Assembly (NCBI GenBank): GCA_016293805.1
Contig: JAEDDI010000037.1
Location: 1 to 18,353 of the forward strand
DNA length: 18,353 nt
Reading direction: 5' to 3'
Origin: Bacillota bacterium
GTDB lineage: Bacteria > Bacillota > Clostridia > Peptostreptococcales > Anaerovoracaceae
The notes below the pieces were generated by a model. That model did no database searches. It was not told where the DNA came from and saw nothing but the letters and a program-made list of their open reading frames with translations. Of this stretch, positions 14,207 through 18,353 are shown in pieces. Position 1 is the first letter of the stretch; each line of letters starts with the position of its first letter. The position numbers and the translations under genes were made by a program.

Positions 14207-15580
14207 TCACAGTTTTTTAATCAGCCGCCCTGCTTTTGTGTTTTCAGTAAGTTCTCCGTGATCAACGACAATCTCCCCGTTCACTATTACATAGTCAATT
14301 CCAACCGGCGGAAGATCAGGTCTTCCGCGTCCTATAAAATCAGCCCTGTCGTCGATTGTATCAGGGTCAAATATTACAATATCGGCATTCATTCCCTGCT
14401 TAATCTCCCCAACATTGTCGATTCCAAATCTCCTTGCAGGAAGTATTGTGATTTTTCTGAGAGCTTCTATAAGCGGAAGCGTTCTGTTTTCTCTTACATA
14501 TTTTCCAAGAAGCCTCGGATATGTGCCGGCAACTTCAGGTGCCCCTATCCCCGGATAATGAGGCCCGTCTGCCGCGTTTGTAGACACGTAGATATAGTCT
14601 TTTTTCAGAGCCATTTCAACAGCTTCAGGGTCGCACACAAATGCAGTGACAAGTGTCTGGGGATAGTCTTTTCTGAGCTCGTCAAACAGTTCCGCAGTAC
14701 AGTTGCTGCCGCAGTATATTCCCGATGACACGATAAGGTCGTTTACCGAAAAGTTTCCGTATCCCTTCTCAAACCCCTTGTCGAATATGCCTGTTCCAAC
14801 TGATGCGCAGTAGGCGTCATATACTCCGCTGTCACATGTAATATCAAGGCCCCTATCAAGGGCATCCTCGATTATTTCTATCGCTTTCGGCATAGCGCCG
14901 CCAATTCCGACCATATACATAAGCTGGAGAATCTGGATCTTGACTCCTGTCAGTTTGCCCACATCTATTATCTCCCTGAAACAGTCAAGCGCCTCCATTC
15001 CGTCTTTTCGCATGTGAACAGTTATCGGTCTGTCAAACTCCTTTGCAACATTTGCTATGGCGAGAAGTTCATCAAAAGAAGTCCCCGGAACAAGTTCAAG
15101 CGCAAAATTAATGGAGTATGCACCGTTGCTGAGAAAGTGTCTGGCAAGGTTTGTCATTATCGATATTTCTCCCCTTGTCGCAGGCCTCTTGGAATCGTGT
15201 ATTCCCACAGCCTGCCTCAGAACAAATGACTGGGATACAGAATATCCCTGATTTACAATGAACCCGTCTGCAAGAGAACGTACTCTTTTGCTGTTTATCA
15301 TACGCTCCCCTCCCAGGGTTGTTGTGCCTCCCTGCCTGACAAGGCATTCTCCTGAATATGTATTACCGTCTATATGAGAGTGAAAATCTATAAAGCCGGG
15401 TGAAACAACTCTGCCTGAGGCATCGATGTTTTTCTTGGCAAATATGGTTGCATCGCCGATGTATTCGATGCTTCCGTTTAATATCCCGATATTTCCCTCA
15501 TAGAATCTTCCGCTTTCAACATCGGCAATCTTTCCGCCTGTGACTGCGATATCAAATATCTTGTATGCATCCGAAAACAT
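14207..15580 (-). CDS. Amidohydrolase-superfamily protein, D-aminoacylase/N-acyl-D-amino-acid deacylase type
   Basis: A 457-residue cyclic amidohydrolase with the metal motif PGFIDFHSHIDG (His67, His69), VRQGGTTTLGG (82-91), ELVPG (162-166), ITVHMRKDGMEAL (186-198; His189), STNAADGPHYPG with Asp338, and the closing ARRFGIDNVGEIKQGMNADI. The order matches D-aminoacylases and related N-acyl-D-amino-acid deacylases (usually about 480-530 residues), so it is somewhat short. Two family features are altered. The 'ISHL' histidine appears as Gln219 (QILQL), and the NCG cysteine after the TT motif is absent. It may act on a different amide or ring bond. It starts four bases after the regulator gene, with GGAGAG before the ATG, so the two are cotranscribed. 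I see no terminator hairpin after it. In context it may release the diol or amine precursor; that is speculative. Confidence 0.85.
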   Translation of the reverse strand: MFSDAYKIFDIAVTGGKIADVESGRFYEGNIGILNGSIEYIGDATIFAKKNIDASGRVVSPGFIDFHSHIDGNTYSGECLVRQGGTTTLGGERMINSKRVRSLADGFIVNQGYSVSQSFVLRQAVGIHDSKRPATRGEISIMTNLARHFLSNGAYSINFALELVPGTSFDELLAIANVAKEFDRPITVHMRKDGMEALDCFREIIDVGKLTGVKIQILQLMYMVGIGGAMPKAIEIIEDALDRGLDITCDSGVYDAYCASVGTGIFDKGFEKGYGNFSVNDLIVSSGIYCGSNCTAELFDELRKDYPQTLVTAFVCDPEAVEMALKKDYIYVSTNAADGPHYPGIGAPEVAGTYPRLLGKYVRENRTLPLIEALRKITILPARRFGIDNVGEIKQGMNADIVIFDPDTIDDRADFIGRGRPDLPPVGIDYVIVNGEIVVDHGELTENTKAGRLIKKL

Positions 15581-15584
15581 CCGC

Positions 15585-17555
15585 TCACTCTCCTTCCTTT
15601 ATGTATTTGTAGATTGTCGCCCTGCTCATCTGCAGCTGTTCGGCCGTCTTCTTTATATTCCCCCTGTTTGCATCAAGTGCTGTTTTTACATAAAGGGTTT
15701 CAAGCTCCTTTACCGGAACAGGAGCATCTACAGAGAAAAATGCCCTTGTGTCCGTTTCTGAAGTTGCGACAATTTCAGCAGGAAGAAGATCTTCTGTAAG
15801 CGTATTTCCCTCGCACATTATCATCATCCGTTCTATAACGTTGTTGAGCTGCCTTACATTGCCCGGCCAGCTGTACCCTATGAGATGGTCTAGCGTCTGC
15901 GGATTAATCGCCTTGACAATGCTGTTGACCTTTGTTCTCTGTCTTTCTATGAAGTTTCCTACGAGTAGCGGAATATCTTCTTTCCTTTCTCTCAGCGGCG
16001 GTATTGTAATGTGAATTATATCCAGTCTGTAAAAAAGGTCCTCTCTGAAGTTCTTCTTTCTTATTTCTTCGACAAGGTTAACGTTTGTTGCAGCTATTAT
16101 CTGCACATTGACAGGTATCGGTTTTGTCCCTCCTACCCGCACGATAGTCTTTTCCTGAAGAGCTCTCAGAAGTTTTGACTGCATCTCAAGAGGAAGGTTT
16201 TCTATCTCGTCAAGAAACAGCGTTCCGTTGTTTGCTATTTCAAACTTTCCTTTGGCGCCGCCTCTCTTGGCACCTGTAAAAGCTCCGTCCTCGTATCCGA
16301 ACATTTCACTTTCAATAAGTTCTCTTGGAATCGCCCCGCAGTCAATCGCAACAAAAGGCCCTCTTGAATGCCTGCCCGCATTATGTATTGACTGGGCAAA
16401 CATTTCCTTTCCCGTTCCGCTCTCCCCTTCGATTATCACTCTTGTATCAAAATCAGCCACCTTCTGGGCAAGCTTGATTGATTCCTTCAGCACAGGCGAG
16501 TCTCCCAGAATATCATCAAATGTAAAGTAGGCCTTATTGAGATTGTTCACCTTGTCGGCAAGCAGCTGTATCTCCTGCTCAGTAACAAATATCCACATAA
16601 CATTGGGTCTGTCTCCTGTCTCAGCGGGAATATATGCTTTCTTGAGAACGCATGTCATTGGGCCGTTCTTCCCCCGAAGTGAAATCCTCAGATTCTTCAT
16701 CTCTACTTCAGGAGGCGCAAGGTCGAGCATGGACGGCACTGTTCCGAGAATATCTATTGATTTTCCAATCAGTTCCTCAACAGGAATTCCTATCATGTCT
16801 GAAAAACAGTTATTGGAATATGTAATCCTGTTATCTGCGCTTGAATACATAATTCCGTCCTCGACCAGGTTGAGAAGCTGATTCTTCTCTTCGTTCTTCC
16901 TTGAGATTCTCTTGTTTCCCTCTGTCAGAAACATCTCATCTTCTATCACCCTTGCAACAAGATTTGTAAATGCAAGCATGAAATCGTTCATGTCTTCACA
17001 TAGAACGCGAAGACAGACAGAAGCGATAGTATCTCCCTGCCTGTTTATTACCGGAGTGGCATAACATGCATACTTGTGATAGTTCTGACAGTAGTGCTGC
17101 GCACCGACAATGCTTACAGGTTTCTTTTCCCTCAGTGCAAGATCAACGCAGTTTGTTCCCATGTCCGCTTCGGACATGGATAAATCCACCGAATACTCCC
17201 TAACCTGGTCAGCCTTGTCAAATATAGCGATACAGACTCCCCTCGCATCAGATATGAGCAGCTGAACGCTGTCTGTCTCAAAGGATTTCATCATTTCCTT
17301 GATTGTCGCTCTGGCCGGCGCGTAAAATATCGTGTCACCTGCTGTTTCAGGTGAACCGTCAAGTTCGTTTCTCTCAATGTTGATGATCGACTTGATAGGA
17401 TCAACATTCATTTCCTTGCATCTTACCCAGGAATCGACAATATATGCGGGAAAAAGCCCGTCGGGTTTCACATTGTCGCGTATGAAGTTAATCCACGCGT
17501 ATTCGTATCCTAAAAGCTCCGTATTCTCAATGTTGTAAAACGGGTTATACACCAT
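15585..17555 (-). CDS. Sigma-54-dependent transcriptional activator, AcoR/DhaR-like (GAF-PAS-AAA+-HTH)
   Basis: A 656-residue enhancer-binding protein. Residues ~35-60 hold the SWVRCKEMNVDP lead-in typical of AcoR/DhaR regulators. Residues ~70-210 form a GAF domain with MGTNCVDLAL and GAQHYCQNYHKYACYATPVI. Residues ~222-330 form a PAS domain (NLVEDGIMYSSADNRITYSN). The AAA+ domain has Walker A GESGTGKE (377-384), the sigma-54 contact loop GAFTGA (424-429), Walker B TLFLDE (445-450) and the arginine finger region FREDLFYRLD (503-512). The C-terminus is a Fis-type HTH (NIKKTAEQLQMSRATIYKYI, 633-652). There is no receiver domain, so the GAF or PAS domain probably senses a small molecule. The start has AGGAGG before the ATG at 17555. 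It probably drives the two -24/-12 promoters flanking its operon. Confidence 0.95.
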   Translation of the reverse strand: MVYNPFYNIENTELLGYEYAWINFIRDNVKPDGLFPAYIVDSWVRCKEMNVDPIKSIINIERNELDGSPETAGDTIFYAPARATIKEMMKSFETDSVQLLISDARGVCIAIFDKADQVREYSVDLSMSEADMGTNCVDLALREKKPVSIVGAQHYCQNYHKYACYATPVINRQGDTIASVCLRVLCEDMNDFMLAFTNLVARVIEDEMFLTEGNKRISRKNEEKNQLLNLVEDGIMYSSADNRITYSNNCFSDMIGIPVEELIGKSIDILGTVPSMLDLAPPEVEMKNLRISLRGKNGPMTCVLKKAYIPAETGDRPNVMWIFVTEQEIQLLADKVNNLNKAYFTFDDILGDSPVLKESIKLAQKVADFDTRVIIEGESGTGKEMFAQSIHNAGRHSRGPFVAIDCGAIPRELIESEMFGYEDGAFTGAKRGGAKGKFEIANNGTLFLDEIENLPLEMQSKLLRALQEKTIVRVGGTKPIPVNVQIIAATNVNLVEEIRKKNFREDLFYRLDIIHITIPPLRERKEDIPLLVGNFIERQRTKVNSIVKAINPQTLDHLIGYSWPGNVRQLNNVIERMMIMCEGNTLTEDLLPAEIVATSETDTRAFFSVDAPVPVKELETLYVKTALDANRGNIKKTAEQLQMSRATIYKYIKEGE

Positions 17556-17700
17556 AACTCCTCCTTTCCAGGAACCACACTAAACATGTTTTAATATTAT
17601 CTGCTGTTCGTTCAAATTAAAAGTCGACTGAAAAGCAGGCATATAAAGTGTGTATATATTTTGTACAATTTTCCCGTTTTTGCCGCTTCTGCTCAGGAAA

Positions 17701-17716
17701 TGGCATGCAAATTGCA
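17701..17716 (+). promoter_or_regulatory. Sigma-54 (-24/-12) promoter reading toward the aldehyde dehydrogenase
   Basis: TGGCATGCAAATTGCA, with GG and GC ten bases apart. It shares TGGCAT-N2-AAATTGC with the promoter at 14025-14040. The start point would be near 17728, which leaves a leader of about 470 nt before the ATG at 18200. It lies 146 bp from the start of the divergent activator gene. Confidence 0.8.
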
Positions 17717-18082
17717 TGATAATATGTATAGGGAACGCTGTATTGACAAGTCCAGACAGCATGATTAGTAAAAATATTGAAACATCCACGCTTAAGAACA
17801 GCACATATACGTAAGCACACACTTTCACTTATTATTTACTTTGTCTGTTTTCAATACAGAATTGTGCATACAAAGGCGGACTTCAGGGAAATGTGTTCAG
17901 CTAATGTACACTATTTTATAAAATGTATATATATTAGACATTTTCGTTTAATTTCAGCAGTTTGATCTCCCAAATCACCAACTTGCTCTTTTGGGCGCGA
18001 TTTATGAATTAGTTTGCTCATTGTTAGTTTCCTGCTGGAATATATGCATTTTCAGTCTGAAGAATGTCCATAAGGCGCAAAA

Positions 18083-18102
18083 GCCGGAGCCTGTTCTCCG
18101 GC
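18083..18102 (+). promoter_or_regulatory. Perfect GC-rich leader hairpin
   Basis: GCCGGAG (18083-18089), loop CCTGTT, CTCCGGC (18096-18102). No T tract follows, so it is not a terminator by itself. It stands eight bases upstream of the terminator-like element and may be the first stem of a regulatory leader. Confidence 0.5.
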
Positions 18103-18110
18103 AGATTCCG

Positions 18111-18142
18111 ATAATGTTTATCCTGCAGACATTATATTTTTT
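18111..18142 (+). terminator. Terminator-like element in the aldehyde dehydrogenase leader
   Basis: ATAATGT (18111-18117), 11-base loop, ACATTAT (18129-18135), then ATTTTTT. The stem is AT-rich and weak but the T run is good. TCCTGCA inside the loop region (18121-18127) can instead pair with TGCAGGA (18151-18157), which would compete with the terminator stem. This suggests attenuation control. Confidence 0.4.
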
Positions 18143-18199
18143 CAGCCACTTGCAGGAATTAATATATATTAAAAAAATATAATAAAGGAGAAAGATACT

Positions 18200-18353
18200 A
18201 TGACAATTCAGGAACAGTTACAGAAAGCCCGCGTGGCATTCGAGAAAATCCAGGACTATACTCAGGAACAGGTAGACAAGCTCTGCTACGAAGCAGCTAA
18301 GGCTATCTACAAGGAAGCAGTTCCTCTAGCAGAAATGGCAGTTGCAGAAACAA
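18200..18353 (+). CDS. Aldehyde dehydrogenase, probably CoA-acylating; N-terminal 51 codons only
   Basis: The ATG at 18200 follows AAAGGAG, and the frame is open to the right edge. The sequence begins MTIQEQLQKARVAFEKIQDY, continues TQEQVDKLCYEAAKAIYKEA and then VPLAEMAVAET. This arrangement (KAR-x-A-x3-F/I-x3-TQEQVD, then PLA-x-MAV-x-ET) is the N-terminal signature of CoA-acylating aldehyde dehydrogenases such as the aldehyde domain of AdhE and the PduP/EutE relatives. The catalytic cysteine lies beyond the window, so the acylating type is inferred. The protein begins directly at the enzyme fold, with no room for a PduP-like encapsulation peptide. It would turn the dehydratase's aldehyde into acyl-CoA. 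It is divergently placed from the regulator and probably controlled by it through the -24/-12 promoter at 17701. Confidence 0.85.
   Translation, partial: MTIQEQLQKARVAFEKIQDYTQEQVDKLCYEAAKAIYKEAVPLAEMAVAET

Larger units (their letters stand above)
17717..18199 (+). other. Long leader/intergenic region before the aldehyde dehydrogenase
   Basis: No convincing coding region on either strand. It is AT-rich. Recognisable structures are all near its 3' end: the hairpin at 18083-18102, the terminator-like element at 18111-18142, and the perfect palindrome TTAATATATATTAA (18159-18172). Nothing that I can name was seen in 17730-18060. Confidence 0.5.

Noticed and set aside
18081..18102. AAGCCGGAG-CCTG resembles the B12 box of cobalamin riboswitches, attractive next to a B12 enzyme
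   Set aside because: Two bases of the box are missing. The rest of the riboswitch core (GGTGAAA-type and CCGCCACTG-type blocks) is not found upstream, and the segment is fully explained as a simple hairpin.
1..18353. CRISPR arrays, tRNA and rRNA genes
   Set aside because: No regularly spaced short repeats, no cloverleaf with a CCA-like end and no rRNA-like segments were seen on either strand.

Overview
The window reads as a piece of chromosome from an anaerobic, Gram-positive, low-to-mid-GC bacterium of the Clostridia/Eubacteriales type. The signs are strong AGGAGG-type ribosome sites, a surface protein with InlB-like repeats, a coenzyme-B12 diol dehydratase and a sigma-54 activator of the AcoR/DhaR kind. 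The species cannot be told from the sequence.

Layout. (1) 1-3850, minus: N-terminal ~1283 residues of a large secreted repeat protein that runs off the left edge. (2) 4200-4625, plus: a small DMT/EamA-like membrane protein with its own consensus promoter. (3) 4679-9775, minus: a compact operon for an adenosylcobalamin-dependent diol/glycerol-type dehydratase (large, medium and small subunits), its two-subunit reactivating factor, and a small membrane protein. (4) 9850-13987, minus: iron-type alcohol dehydrogenase, APC-family permease, an unrecognised 229-residue protein, a YbhB/YbcL (PEBP) protein and a 55-residue protein. (5) 14207-17555, minus: a sigma-54-dependent activator (GAF, PAS, AAA+, Fis-type HTH), then an amidohydrolase of the D-aminoacylase type. 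(6) 18200-end, plus: the start of what looks like a CoA-acylating aldehyde dehydrogenase.

How they fit together. Two near-identical -24/-12 promoters lie in front of the alcohol dehydrogenase operon (minus, 14025-14040) and upstream of the aldehyde dehydrogenase (plus, 17701-17716). The linked activator is the obvious candidate to drive both. The inferred pathway is uptake by the APC permease, dehydration of a 1,2-diol-like substrate to an aldehyde, then reduction by the alcohol dehydrogenase or oxidation to an acyl-CoA by the aldehyde dehydrogenase. No bacterial microcompartment shell gene is present, and the medium and small subunits lack the N-terminal extensions used for encapsulation. 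The enzyme is therefore probably free in the cytosol.

Most unusual points. The large subunit keeps every catalytic residue I could map, but the two positions known to shape the substrate pocket are changed (Ser301 to Asn, Gln336 to Thr). The accessory genes (permease, PEBP protein, unknown protein, amidohydrolase) are not part of known diol clusters. A 149-bp coding module occurs twice, 5.2 kb apart, each time as the last gene before an intrinsic terminator; inside it a 64-bp core is 63/64 identical while the rest is about 76% identical.
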